The notes beneath the pieces were generated by a model. The model was not told the origin of the DNA. It worked only from the letters and a program-made list of their open reading frames with translations, and did not search any database. From the NCBI GenBank assembly GCA_026984555.1, contig JALSRY010000534.1:1-9981 (forward strand): 9,981 nt of DNA. The letters are read 5' to 3'. Position numbers and translations under genes: made by a program. Positions 1-7,100 of the stretch are shown piece by piece (position 1 is the stretch's first letter; each line of letters opens with the position of its first letter). The stretch comes from Phycisphaerae bacterium. GTDB taxonomy: Bacteria; Planctomycetota; Phycisphaerae; UBA1845; Fen-1342.

Positions 1-426
1 GGGTGCTTCGGTTTCCGGCTCGGTCGCCGGCTGCGGCACTTCCGCGACCGCCGCCACTTCCGCTTCGGCTGCCGCCGGCTCCGCAACGACCGGCGGGGCG
101 GCGCTGGTCTGCTCAGCGGGTTGCTCTTCCGCCACCGCAACGCCCGTGTGCTCGCCGGACCCTTCCTGCTCGGTGCTGGCAGCCTTTTTGCGTCGGCGTG
201 GCTTCTTGACCTTGTCCAGGTCGACGGGCTGAGCCACCTCGACGGTTGTCACATCCTCACCGGCCGAAAACCACTCGCGGATCGATTCTGCCAACCCGAT
301 CGAGACGGCGGCCATGTGGTTTTTCAGCGGTGGCTCGACGCCTTCCGCATTGCACTTGGCAATGATGTCCTTGCTGGCGACGCCCAGTTCTTTGGCCAAA
401 TGATGGACTCGTAACGTCTTCGCCAC
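1..426 (-). CDS. infB: Translation initiation factor IF-2, N-terminal part (runs off left edge)
   Basis: IF-2 is the GTPase that places initiator tRNA on the 30S subunit and promotes subunit joining in the cytoplasm. Only the first 142 residues are visible, so the G domain lies outside the window. Residues 1-54 match the IF-2 N-terminal module: it opens VAKTLRVHHLAKELGVASKD, followed by LKNHMAAVSIGL and a terminal IREWFS. A basic KKPRRRKKAA stretch comes next, then an Ala/Glu/Pro-rich linker, as is usual between the IF-2 N-terminal module and the G domain. The start is GTG at 424-426, with GGAG (433-436 on the plus strand as CTCC) six bases upstream. No nusA or rimP lies immediately upstream, unlike the common nusA-infB arrangement; a 318-base gap and a NUDIX gene are there instead. 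The identification is secure from the N-terminal module; the rest of the protein is inferred. Confidence 0.92.
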   Translation of the reverse strand, partial: MAKTLRVHHLAKELGVASKDIIAKCNAEGVEPPLKNHMAAVSIGLAESIREWFSAGEDVTTVEVAQPVDLDKVKKPRRRKKAASTEQEGSGEHTGVAVAEEQPAEQTSAAPPVVAEPAAAEAEVAAVAEVPQPATEPETEAP

Positions 427-744
427 ACAAATCTCCGTTTCGCCCGCGTTCGGCTGCGGCAGGCAAGCTCGCGGCGGCGACCTGCACGCCGAAGCCACGG
501 CCATCGGGGTGCGCATCGCGCGACCGATCGATGCACCGCTGTCGGCGTCATTGCGTAATCACCCCGTCCGGCCGCCGCCCCGCGTTTGCGGCGCGCGCGG
601 TCCGACCGGCGACAGCGGTACATTGTCACTATCTAACATATCACCAATCGGGGACATACGCCACTGGAACAACCGTACTTCCGCTGGTTTTCTGGGCGAT
701 CGGATTCCGCAGCGGGGTGAGCGGCGGGGCAGGCGTGGAGCGGC
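427..744. other. Gene-free leader/promoter region between the NUDIX gene and infB
   Basis: I find no convincing gene in these 318 bases. The reading frames here are arginine-rich with no family resemblance. About 620-680 is clearly more AT-rich than the surroundings and is the natural place for the infB promoter. About 430-600 is very GC-rich and would form a long infB leader. I see no hairpin followed by a T run after the NUDIX stop codon, so some readthrough from the upstream operon into infB cannot be excluded. Confidence 0.5.
635..643 (-). promoter_or_regulatory. Candidate extended -10 element for infB
   Basis: Read on the minus strand this is TGATATGTT, an extended -10 (TG-n-TATGTT, 4 of 6 to TATAAT) inside the only AT-rich patch upstream of infB. 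The hexamer 17 bases upstream (TGGCGT) is a poor -35. A start here would give a leader of roughly 200 bases. This is a pattern match only. Confidence 0.27.
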
Positions 745-1173
745 CTACGGCTTTTCGACCAGTCGCCGACCGTGCTCTTCGAGGAACGCCAGGTTGCTAT
801 CGAGCACGTTGGGGAGTGTGGTGATTTCCGCGGGGGTGAGCCAGCGCAACGCGGCGACTTCCGCGGGGTTGGCCGCGAGGCGTTCGGAACGCAACTCAGC
901 TAACCACCAGTGCAATAAGAGCTTACCGTCTGGGCGCCGATACTCCCATATTTTCTTTACGGGCTCGACCACGCCGCCGACCTCTTCGGCGAACTCGCGA
1001 ACCACGGCCTGGGCCTGCGATTCCCCGGGCTCGATCCCACCCCCGACGAAGCACCATGCCCCCCCGGCCAACACGCCTGCGGCCCGCTCGATCATCAGGA
1101 AACGGCCGTCGCGCCGGACAACCACCACGACGCCCTCGCGAAAATCATCGTCAACCTTGTGGGAATCCGCCAT
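745..1173 (-). CDS. NUDIX hydrolase
   Basis: A 142-residue protein of the NUDIX superfamily, whose members hydrolyse nucleoside diphosphates linked to another group, using Mg2+ or Mn2+. A complete NUDIX box spans residues 45-67: G45, five residues, E51, seven residues, then R59-E60 and E63-E64 ahead of G66. This matches GX5EX7REUXEEXGU with all metal-binding glutamates present. The length is typical of a single-domain NUDIX enzyme. Family membership does not fix the substrate; candidates include oxidised nucleotides, ADP-ribose, nucleotide sugars and dinucleoside polyphosphates. The gene starts 30 bases after the stop of the tandem kinase gene on the same strand, suggesting co-transcription as the last gene of that operon. 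The nearest GGAG is 11 bases before the ATG, a rather long spacing, so the start is likely but not certain. Confident in the family, not in the substrate. Confidence 0.92.
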   Translation of the reverse strand: MADSHKVDDDFREGVVVVVRRDGRFLMIERAAGVLAGGAWCFVGGGIEPGESQAQAVVREFAEEVGGVVEPVKKIWEYRRPDGKLLLHWWLAELRSERLAANPAEVAALRWLTPAEITTLPNVLDSNLAFLEEHGRRLVEKP

Positions 1174-1203
1174 CTGCCCGCATTCTCCAGTTCGTCGCCG
1201 GCA

Positions 1204-3108
1204 TTATGCCCGGCCGTAGTGTTTGTGTTTCCATGCCCGGCGTCGCTCGAGCGCGCGCAGCTTTCGCTCCGCCAATTGCCCGATGCGGCGCCAGACCGTG
1301 CGCCAGGTATCGGGATCGCGCCCGAAACGCGTCAGGTAGGCTTTCAGAACCCGCCCGCGGTCGGCGCGGGTGACTGCGGGTACATCGATCAGGCTCACGT
1401 GCAGCCTGGCAAGCATGCGCAGTTCGTCTTTCGGGCGAGGATGCCGGACGGCGCGCAGCCCGTCCATGTCGATCCAGATCACCTCCAGTTCGGGCTCGGT
1501 CACCACGAGCAGGTTTTGCGCCTTGCAATCCCGATGTACGAAACCGCGTTCGTGCAGTTCGCGGAGTCGCCGGGCGACGAGCCGTCCCAACGTGGTCTTT
1601 TGCCGCCACCACCGGGCCGGTGTCACATCGCGAGGCCCGGCGCGTAAGAACGCCTCCAGGTCACGTGCTCCGGGGACCGCTTCCGTCAGGAGCAGGCTGT
1701 CGAGCACGAACGGACCGAGCCGCTTTTCCAGCACGGCCAGTGGTCGCGCCGCGGGTATGTCGCGGTTGAGCAGTGCGTTACCGATCCGCCAGCCGCGCAT
1801 CGACCGCGAGGGAGGAAAGATTTGCCGGAGCTTTCGCCGGAAGTTGCGCGCCAGGGGCCGTTTGACGATCACGTCGATTCGTTGGCCGTCGGCGTCGAGC
1901 GTATCACGCGCCACGAGTGCCGAGTGCGACCGTTTGCACGCGTTTTGCGCGATTTCGCGGGTCCAGCGGGTGGGGTCGGCGAGTTGCGTTCGCCACCATG
2001 GTCGCGCCAGCACCAGGCGCGATGCGGGAGACGCCGGAGACGTGCGCTTGGCGCTGAGAAAAACGCACCCGCGCCAGCCGCGGGGGAGCGAAATCCGGCC
2101 AAAGTATCGGCTGTTGCGCAGCGTCCGGCGATCCCGCCGCGCCCAGAGCCGGCGCGCGTGTCGGTCGGATCGGTCGGCGAGCGCCGCGACGAGCTGGTCG
2201 AAATCGAGGCCGAGCGCCCGCCCGCAGGGCGAAAGACACTCGTACTCGAGTCGCCAGCGCAGGTAGCGGCGCAGGAAACGGAGCCGATCGGTGATCGCGC
2301 TGTGTCGGCGAAACCACTGGTGGAGCTGTGTCAGGTTGCGGACGACGGCCTGGTCGTCGAGCGGGTGTCCCAGCCGTGCGCTCTGAAGATCGCAGAACAT
2401 CGTGCGATACTGTCCCGGCGCGATCGGATGCACGAGGATGTTGGCGGCGTGCATGTCGCGGTGCTCGAATCCCGTTTGGTGCGCCAGCGCGATCATCTCG
2501 GCGAGCAGATCGATGAGGTAGCGCTTGTCCCGCCGGCGGCGAGGAGGGTCGTCGTCGTCCTCGAGCATCCGCCAGAACTCGCTCAGGAGGTAGACCGGCT
2601 CGACACCTTCCGTGACGAGCAGCGAACACCGCCGGCCGCGGGTGCCGCGCACGATCGCGTATCCCGCGGGCCGCACCGCCGGGATACCCTGGCGCAGGGC
2701 GTACACTCCCGCGTTCCATTCGACTTCGCCGGCGGTGCCCTGCCAGCGGGCTTTCCAGCGCGCGGGCAAGGTGTGCTCGTGGTAGACCTTCAGGTAATAG
2801 GGCCGGTCGCCGAGCCGCTTGCGCCAGACCGACCGCACGGGATTGTTCTTGACCGGCGTCCATCCCGCGGCAGCCGGGTCGTCCCAACGCTGTGGTCCGG
2901 CCGCGCGCAGAACGGCGGCGAAGTCGGCGCGGCACACCCACGCGATGTCGTGGATCACCTCGCGCACGGGTGCGGAATGCTCCACCTCGGGTGCCGACCC
3001 GCTCGGCGAAGGCGGCGAAACCTCCCGCCCCGTGAGGGGCTGATCCGCCTCCGTGCCGGCCGGGGCGACGATCGGGACTTTCGCTCGGTCGGGCGGCGCT
3101 GTCATCAT
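1204..3108 (-). CDS. Tandem Kdo/WaaP (lipopolysaccharide kinase-like) double-kinase protein
   Basis: A 634-residue protein with two protein-kinase-fold domains of the Kdo/WaaP/InaA type. Known relatives such as WaaP and KdkA phosphorylate sugars of the lipopolysaccharide core on the inner face of the membrane. Domain 1 (about 60-315) has the ATP-site lysine in YYLKVY (K107), the catalytic loop HRDMHAAN (216-223, D218, N223) and the metal aspartate in FCDLQ (D240). Domain 2 (about 335-620) has IDVIVKRP (K416), HRDCKAQN (525-532, D527, N532) and WIDMDG (D547). Both active sites look complete. The first 50 residues are Pro/Ala/Ser-rich and probably disordered; no membrane segment is seen. There are two adjacent ATGs, and GGA sits five bases before the second (3105), so translation may begin there. 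The gene lies 19 bases after the membrane-anchored gene and 30 before the NUDIX gene. The substrate is unknown; core-sugar phosphorylation is a family-based guess. Confidence 0.9.
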   Translation of the reverse strand: MMTAPPDRAKVPIVAPAGTEADQPLTGREVSPPSPSGSAPEVEHSAPVREVIHDIAWVCRADFAAVLRAAGPQRWDDPAAAGWTPVKNNPVRSVWRKRLGDRPYYLKVYHEHTLPARWKARWQGTAGEVEWNAGVYALRQGIPAVRPAGYAIVRGTRGRRCSLLVTEGVEPVYLLSEFWRMLEDDDDPPRRRRDKRYLIDLLAEMIALAHQTGFEHRDMHAANILVHPIAPGQYRTMFCDLQSARLGHPLDDQAVVRNLTQLHQWFRRHSAITDRLRFLRRYLRWRLEYECLSPCGRALGLDFDQLVAALADRSDRHARRLWARRDRRTLRNSRYFGRISLPRGWRGCVFLSAKRTSPASPASRLVLARPWWRTQLADPTRWTREIAQNACKRSHSALVARDTLDADGQRIDVIVKRPLARNFRRKLRQIFPPSRSMRGWRIGNALLNRDIPAARPLAVLEKRLGPFVLDSLLLTEAVPGARDLEAFLRAGPRDVTPARWWRQKTTLGRLVARRLRELHERGFVHRDCKAQNLLVVTEPELEVIWIDMDGLRAVRHPRPKDELRMLARLHVSLIDVPAVTRADRGRVLKAYLTRFGRDPDTWRTVWRRIGQLAERKLRALERRRAWKHKHYGRA

Positions 3109-3127
3109 CTTCCAGGCGTCTCCGGGC

Positions 3128-4138
3128 TCAACGCGGGTACGGCGTCAGGAATCGCAACTGGCTCGCGAGCCGGCCGGCGGCAGCGTCGGCCAGAGAAGCA
3201 TGCTGCGGGTCGGCCAATGCGTAGATGATCGCGACCTTGTCGGGCTCGACCGCGACCACCCACAACGAGACGATCGCACTGTGCGCCCCGATCGCCTGCG
3301 CATTGCGCACGTAGGCCACATAGGCATCCGGGGCGGCCGGCTGTCGCGCCGGAACCACGAATCGCCCCAGCGTCTTGGATGCTTCCATCGCCAGCAGGTT
3401 TTCCGGCGACTGGCCCGGACGCAACCAGCGACGAAACAGGGCCAACGCCCACCGCGGCGGCGTTTGAGCCGCATCCTGGATACACATTCCCGGTCCCGCC
3501 ATGACCTGCGGCCCCAGCACCTGCCAACCATCCGGCCGCGGAAACGACACGCCGACCCGTGACAGGGTTTTCGCATCGTTGCGCTCGTGATCCGCGCCTT
3601 TGATTTCGATCCCCGCGCAGATCACGTCGAGCAGGTCCAGGTCGCCGGCGGTCGCCTCTCCCAGCGGCACGTAGGTCACGGAAAGCTGCCCGCCCCACGG
3701 TGTGGTCACCCAACGATAAACCGATTGCTGGAGCCAGCGCTTCTTCGGCTCGGTGATGACGAACTGCACGCCGGGAAAACGGGCAATCGAGCCCGGTTCC
3801 GCCGGCGAAACCGCCATCGCCTCGAACAACTGTTGGAGCTGGTGGAAATAGTCGTTGTACGAGAACGTCACCTTGCGGTCCGCGGTCCAGACGTCCCGGC
3901 CCCACACCCGCTTGCGAATCGGCTTGATGAAGGTGCCCGGCTCGCGCGGACTGGCCACCCAACCCGCCGGCGGCCGTACCACCAGCGGGGTTCCCTCGAT
4001 CGGCACCGGGCCGGCCAGTGTCCGCGCGGACCGCACCTGCATCCAGGCCAGCCCCACCGACAAGACCAGCGCTCCGGCCACGATCAGCAGCAAGACGGCC
4101 CGCCGCGCCGGTCGCGTTCCCACGTGCATCTCGTACAT
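3128..4138 (-). CDS. Membrane-anchored protein with two similar extracytoplasmic halves, function unknown
   Basis: I do not recognise this 336-residue protein by name. A short basic N-terminus (GTRPARR) is followed by one hydrophobic segment at about residues 13-32 (AVLLLIVAGALVLSVGL). The rest is soluble-looking, suggesting a single-pass anchor with a periplasmic domain. It appears to be an internal duplication. The first half begins VRPPAGWVASP (about 54-64) and ends AGDLDLLDVICAGIEI (about 164-179). The second begins VSFPRPDGWQVLGP (197-210) and ends ASLADAAAGRLASQLRFL (314-331). This 'P-x-GW' opening and closing amphipathic helix resemble PsbP/DcrB-type folds, but that is inference. It is the first gene of the operon ending in the tandem kinase and NUDIX genes. 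The chosen frame has a coherent membrane segment and mixed composition; the overlapping minus-strand frame at 3105-4151 is Gly/Arg/Ala-rich and looks like a shadow. No good ribosome site precedes the ATG; M4 (4129) is an alternative start. Confidence 0.8.
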   Translation of the reverse strand: MYEMHVGTRPARRAVLLLIVAGALVLSVGLAWMQVRSARTLAGPVPIEGTPLVVRPPAGWVASPREPGTFIKPIRKRVWGRDVWTADRKVTFSYNDYFHQLQQLFEAMAVSPAEPGSIARFPGVQFVITEPKKRWLQQSVYRWVTTPWGGQLSVTYVPLGEATAGDLDLLDVICAGIEIKGADHERNDAKTLSRVGVSFPRPDGWQVLGPQVMAGPGMCIQDAAQTPPRWALALFRRWLRPGQSPENLLAMEASKTLGRFVVPARQPAAPDAYVAYVRNAQAIGAHSAIVSLWVVAVEPDKVAIIYALADPQHASLADAAAGRLASQLRFLTPYPR

Positions 4139-4181
4139 GCCCGTGCATCATACGGGCAACGCCTGTGGAGGAAAAACAGGC
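4139..4181. repeat. Two adjacent inverted repeats just upstream of the membrane-anchored gene
   Basis: GCCCGT (4139-4144) pairs with ACGGGC (4152-4157) around a seven-base loop. GCCTGT (4161-4166) pairs with ACAGGC (4176-4181) around a nine-base loop. Each stem is six perfect base pairs, and the first ends directly against the ATG at 4138. They could form hairpins in the leader of the 3128-4138 gene or be operator half-sites. Neither is followed by a T run, so they do not look like terminators. Chance is possible in DNA this GC-rich. Confidence 0.4.
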
Positions 4182-4340
4182 CCGCGGCGTTCGTTGAGCG
4201 GGTGCTGTCCGTCTCCTGCGGTGCGGGCGGGCCGCTCTCGACCGGGCTGTTTCCCGCGTGTGGGCGACTCCACGATCGCGTTGCCGGGCTTATTGCCGGA
4301 AGTCGTCTCCCCGCGCGACGAGCCGGCCGGCGGTGCTCCC

Positions 4341-4368
4341 GTGACGCGGCGGTCAAATTCGATACACT
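4341..4368 (+). promoter_or_regulatory. Candidate promoter of the lipoprotein-pheA unit
   Basis: GTGACG (4341-4346, 4 of 6 to TTGACA) is separated by 16 bases from TACACT (4363-4368, 4 of 6 to TATAAT), inside a locally AT-richer stretch. Transcription would start near 4375, giving a leader of about 50 bases before the lipoprotein ATG. Pattern match only. Confidence 0.33.
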
Positions 4369-4426
4369 GTGTGCCGGAAGCGTCAGAAGCACTGGATCGG
4401 CCGACCACACTTTCGGGAGATCGCTC

Positions 4427-5002
4427 ATGGTTCGTATCGCGCTCGCTGGGTTGCTCGCGACCACGCCCCTGCTGCTGGTGGCGGGTTGCCCGACACAAAC
4501 ACCGACCGCGTTCACCATCGCCGGCACCTGGTCGGGCACGCTGTCGTGCACGTCCACCGAATCGCTCAGCGGAACGCCTCAGACTCCCCGCACCGGCTCC
4601 CGCGAGCTGACGATCACGTTCGACGACAACGGTGTGCCGACCGGCCTGCCGATCTGGGGCTTCGCGGGGGCCGAAACCCAGACGGTTGACATCGCTCGCA
4701 CCGGCGAAACCGCGACCGTCACGTTCACGTCGGGGAATCTCGAAATCACGCTGCACGTGACCGTGACCGAGGCGAGCTATTCGGCGAACCAGGCCCACGT
4801 CGTGCTCTCGATCGACTACTCGGCCACCGGGGGTGCGCTGACCCAGCAGGGTACGGCGACGGTGACGATGGATGCCACCGCCAGCGGCGACGCACTCGCG
4901 GTGAGCATTACCGCGGAATACGACGTTACCCAAACCGCCGGCGCCGTGACGCTCGAAACCGGAGAGACGATCGTTTGCACCGGCACGCTCGCGCGCCAGT
5001 GA
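4427..5002 (+). CDS. Small secreted beta-rich lipoprotein, function unknown
   Basis: A 191-residue lipoprotein precursor. Residues 1-21 form a type II signal peptide ending in LLLVAGC, with the lipobox cysteine at C21. After export it should be lipid-modified and membrane-anchored. The mature part is rich in Thr, Val, Ser and Gly in alternating patterns typical of beta strands (for example TVDIARTGETATVTFTSG). Two other cysteines sit near the ends of the fold, C41 in GTWSGTLSC and C184 in ETIVCTGTLARQ, and could form a disulfide. The GTWSG motif near the start is reminiscent of lipocalin-like barrels, but I cannot assign a family. The ATG at 4427 is preceded by GGGAG with seven bases of spacing and places the signal peptide at the very N-terminus; longer same-frame extensions upstream are GC-rich shadow. 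The gene ends 48 bases before pheA on the same strand and may be co-transcribed with it, although no functional link is evident. Confidence 0.87.
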   Translation: MVRIALAGLLATTPLLLVAGCPTQTPTAFTIAGTWSGTLSCTSTESLSGTPQTPRTGSRELTITFDDNGVPTGLPIWGFAGAETQTVDIARTGETATVTFTSGNLEITLHVTVTEASYSANQAHVVLSIDYSATGGALTQQGTATVTMDATASGDALAVSITAEYDVTQTAGAVTLETGETIVCTGTLARQ

Positions 5003-5050
5003 GCTCGGGGCACGGCGCGGCCCGCGACTGCGTGGCCTCGAGGCGATGAC

Positions 5051-6157
5051 ATGACCGACCAACCCAATAGGCCGGACGATTCGCTCGCCGACCTCGTGGC
5101 CGTGCGCCGGCGGATCGATGAAATCGACGAGGCGTTGCTGCGTTTGATCAGCGAGCGCGGCCGGTTGGCCCAGCGTATCGGGCGGATCAAGGCTGCGGGC
5201 GCGGCGCCGGTGTACGCCTCGGACCGCGAGAGTGAGATTCTCCAGCGTCTTTGCCGCGACAATCCCGGTCCGTTTCCGAACTCGGTCTTGCTGGCGATCT
5301 ACCGCGAGTTGATGAGCGGGTCGTTCGCGCTGGAGCGACCGCTGCGAATCGCATTTCTCGGCCCGCTGGGCAGTTTTTCCCACCTCGCCGCTTCGGGCAA
5401 GTTCGGCGCCGCGGTGGAATACGAACCGGTTGCGGACATTCGAGCGGCGTTCGCCGAGGTGGAGCGTGGTCACGCGGACTTCGCCGTCGTGCCGGTCGAG
5501 AATTCGCTGGGTGGCGGCATCAGCGAGACGCTGGATGCCTTTCTCGACACGCCCGTGAAGGTATGTGCCGAGATCAACCGGCGGATTCATCACAACCTGC
5601 TATCGCGTCATGGGTTGGGCGAGATCGAGCGGGTTTATTCCAAGCCGGAGGTTTTCGACCAGTGTCGCCGATGGTTGATGGAAACCGGTCTGCTGCCGAA
5701 GGCGATTGCGGCGCCGAGCACGGCGCGTGCCGCCCAGATGGCCGCCGGGGAGAGCGGATCAGCGGCGATCGGCAGCAAGCTCGCCGCCGAGCTGCACCAC
5801 CTGCCGATCCAGGTCGCCAACATCGAGGACAATCCCAACAACGTCACGCGATTCTTTGTGCTCGGTTGCGAGCCGGCCCGCCGCACGGGAGATGACAAGA
5901 CGTCGATCCTGTTCACGACCGCCCACAAGGCCGGTGCACTGGTGGATGTGCTCAACGTGTTTCGCAGCGCGGGCGTGAACCTGTCGATGATCACGTCGCA
6001 GCCGAGCCGGCGCAACGCGTGGGAGTACTACTTCTTCGTGGACGCCGAGGGACACGTCGACGACGAGCCGCTCAAGGCCGCGTTGGCCGGTGCGCGCGAG
6101 CACTGCCTGCACCTGACCGTGCTTGGTTCGTACCCGCGTGCGACGGTCGTTACGTGA
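5051..6157 (+). CDS. pheA: Bifunctional chorismate mutase/prephenate dehydratase (P-protein)
   Basis: This cytoplasmic enzyme converts chorismate to prephenate and then to phenylpyruvate, the committed steps to phenylalanine. The 368 residues hold three domains in the usual P-protein order. The AroQ chorismate mutase domain (about 11-92) has R19, R36, K47, R59 and E60 where the E. coli enzyme has its active-site residues, but A56 where E. coli has an aspartate. The dehydratase domain (about 97-273) has GPLGSFSH (104-111), VPVENSLGG (148-156) and NVTRFFVL (264-271) with the catalytic TRF. The regulatory ACT domain (about 284-360) has the GALVDVLN motif (295-302), then ITSQPSRRNAWEYYFF. The second phenylalanine-binding motif is normally ESRP; here it reads TSQP (315-318), so feedback control may differ. 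The start is supported by GAGG seven bases before the ATG. The length is normal. It is convergent with the agmatinase gene, with 53 bases between them. Confidence 0.96.
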   Translation: MTDQPNRPDDSLADLVAVRRRIDEIDEALLRLISERGRLAQRIGRIKAAGAAPVYASDRESEILQRLCRDNPGPFPNSVLLAIYRELMSGSFALERPLRIAFLGPLGSFSHLAASGKFGAAVEYEPVADIRAAFAEVERGHADFAVVPVENSLGGGISETLDAFLDTPVKVCAEINRRIHHNLLSRHGLGEIERVYSKPEVFDQCRRWLMETGLLPKAIAAPSTARAAQMAAGESGSAAIGSKLAAELHHLPIQVANIEDNPNNVTRFFVLGCEPARRTGDDKTSILFTTAHKAGALVDVLNVFRSAGVNLSMITSQPSRRNAWEYYFFVDAEGHVDDEPLKAALAGAREHCLHLTVLGSYPRATVVT

Positions 6158-6210
6158 GGACGCGCCCCGGCCCGGTGCGGCCTTGCCGTGCCGCGGACGG
6201 CGCGCGGTGC

Positions 6211-7080
6211 TTACGCCCCCACGAGTCCCACCAGACGGTACACCAGCCGGGCGGCGAGGTACTCGGTGGCGGTCGAGGGGGGGACGGGGCGGACCTCGAC
6301 CACATCGGCGGCGACGACTTGCCGTTGCCGGGCGACCGCCGCCAGCAGGTCGGTGACCTGGTACCAGTCGAGCCCGCCGGGTTCGGGTGTTCCGGTGCCG
6401 GGGGCATACGCCGGGTCGAACCCGTCGATGTCGATGGTGACGTAGACGGGATCGCCCAGCGTGGCGACCGCCTGGTTGATCCAGTCGTCGGAGCGGCGGC
6501 ACACGTCCGCGGAAATGAGGCACTTGCCGGCCGAGCGGATGAACCGCGCCTCCTCGCGGCTGAAACTGCGAATGCCGACACCGACGGTGGTGATGCCCAT
6601 GTCGTGTATGCGGCGCATGACACAGGCGTGGCTATGGGGCGAGCCGTGATAGCTGTCGCGCAGGTCGGCGTGCGCGTCGATCTGGAGGACGCAAAGGCGC
6701 TTGTGCCTGCTGCGCACGGCCCGCACCAGGGCCGCGGTGACGCTGTGCTCGCCCCCCAAGCCGATCAGGAACTTGCCGTCGCGCACGACCTTGCGGGCGG
6801 CGCGGTAGATGCGTTCGAGCATCGGCTCGGGACCGCGGGCGTCGGGTTCGAGGGGATCGAGCGTGGCGATGCCCGCGCGGTAGGCTTCGCGGCCTACGCC
6901 CGGGTCGTAGTCTTCGAGCTGGCGCGAGGCGGTGATGATGGCCCGCGGCCCGTCGCGGGTTCCGGCGCTGAAACTCGTCGTCGCGTCGTAGGGGATCGGC
7001 AGCACGGCGAACCGGGCGCGGGTGTAGTCCGCGTCGCGGCCGTCGAGGCCCAGGAAACTCTCCGGCATGCTCGCGGCCAT
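6211..7080 (-). CDS. speB: Agmatinase (ureohydrolase family)
   Basis: Agmatinase hydrolyses agmatine to putrescine and urea using two Mn2+ ions. The 289-residue protein has the full set of ureohydrolase metal motifs: GGEH (H112), QIDAHAD (D135, H137, D139) and TIDIDGFDP (D217, D219), followed by GTGTPEPGG (228-236). Formally it could be another ureohydrolase such as arginase, guanidinobutyrase or formiminoglutamase. The gene directly upstream makes agmatine, which strongly favours agmatinase. I chose the ATG at 7080 because GGAGG lies six bases upstream; the longer frame to 7143 would overlap the upstream gene and adds only an Arg-rich tail. The arginine decarboxylase stop lies 20 bases upstream, so the two are almost certainly one transcript. 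The segment after the last metal motif reads VEVRPVPP, differing slightly from the VEVxP pattern I expect in characterised agmatinases. Confidence 0.93.
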   Translation of the reverse strand: MAASMPESFLGLDGRDADYTRARFAVLPIPYDATTSFSAGTRDGPRAIITASRQLEDYDPGVGREAYRAGIATLDPLEPDARGPEPMLERIYRAARKVVRDGKFLIGLGGEHSVTAALVRAVRSRHKRLCVLQIDAHADLRDSYHGSPHSHACVMRRIHDMGITTVGVGIRSFSREEARFIRSAGKCLISADVCRRSDDWINQAVATLGDPVYVTIDIDGFDPAYAPGTGTPEPGGLDWYQVTDLLAAVARQRQVVAADVVEVRPVPPSTATEYLAARLVYRLVGLVGA

Positions 7081-7100
7081 GGGTGTCCTCCGGCGCGGTG

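Noticed and set aside
1822..3228. Long plus-strand frame (468 codons) opposite the tandem kinase gene.
   Set aside because: It is antisense to a protein with clear kinase motifs in both halves. Its translation is Arg/Pro-rich with no motif, as expected of a high-GC shadow frame.
3105..4151. Minus-strand frame of 348 codons overlapping the membrane-anchored gene.
   Set aside because: The translation is Gly/Arg/Ala-rich with no hydrophobic segment, whereas the frame at 3128-4138 has a clean membrane anchor and balanced composition.
4148..5593. Minus-strand frame of 481 codons opposite the lipoprotein gene and pheA.
   Set aside because: It is antisense to two well-supported plus-strand genes, has shadow-type composition, and shows no recognisable motif.
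6158..6210. Possible bidirectional terminator between pheA and agmatinase.
   Set aside because: Only a weak five-base-pair stem (GCGGC/GCCGC) and no T run on either strand.
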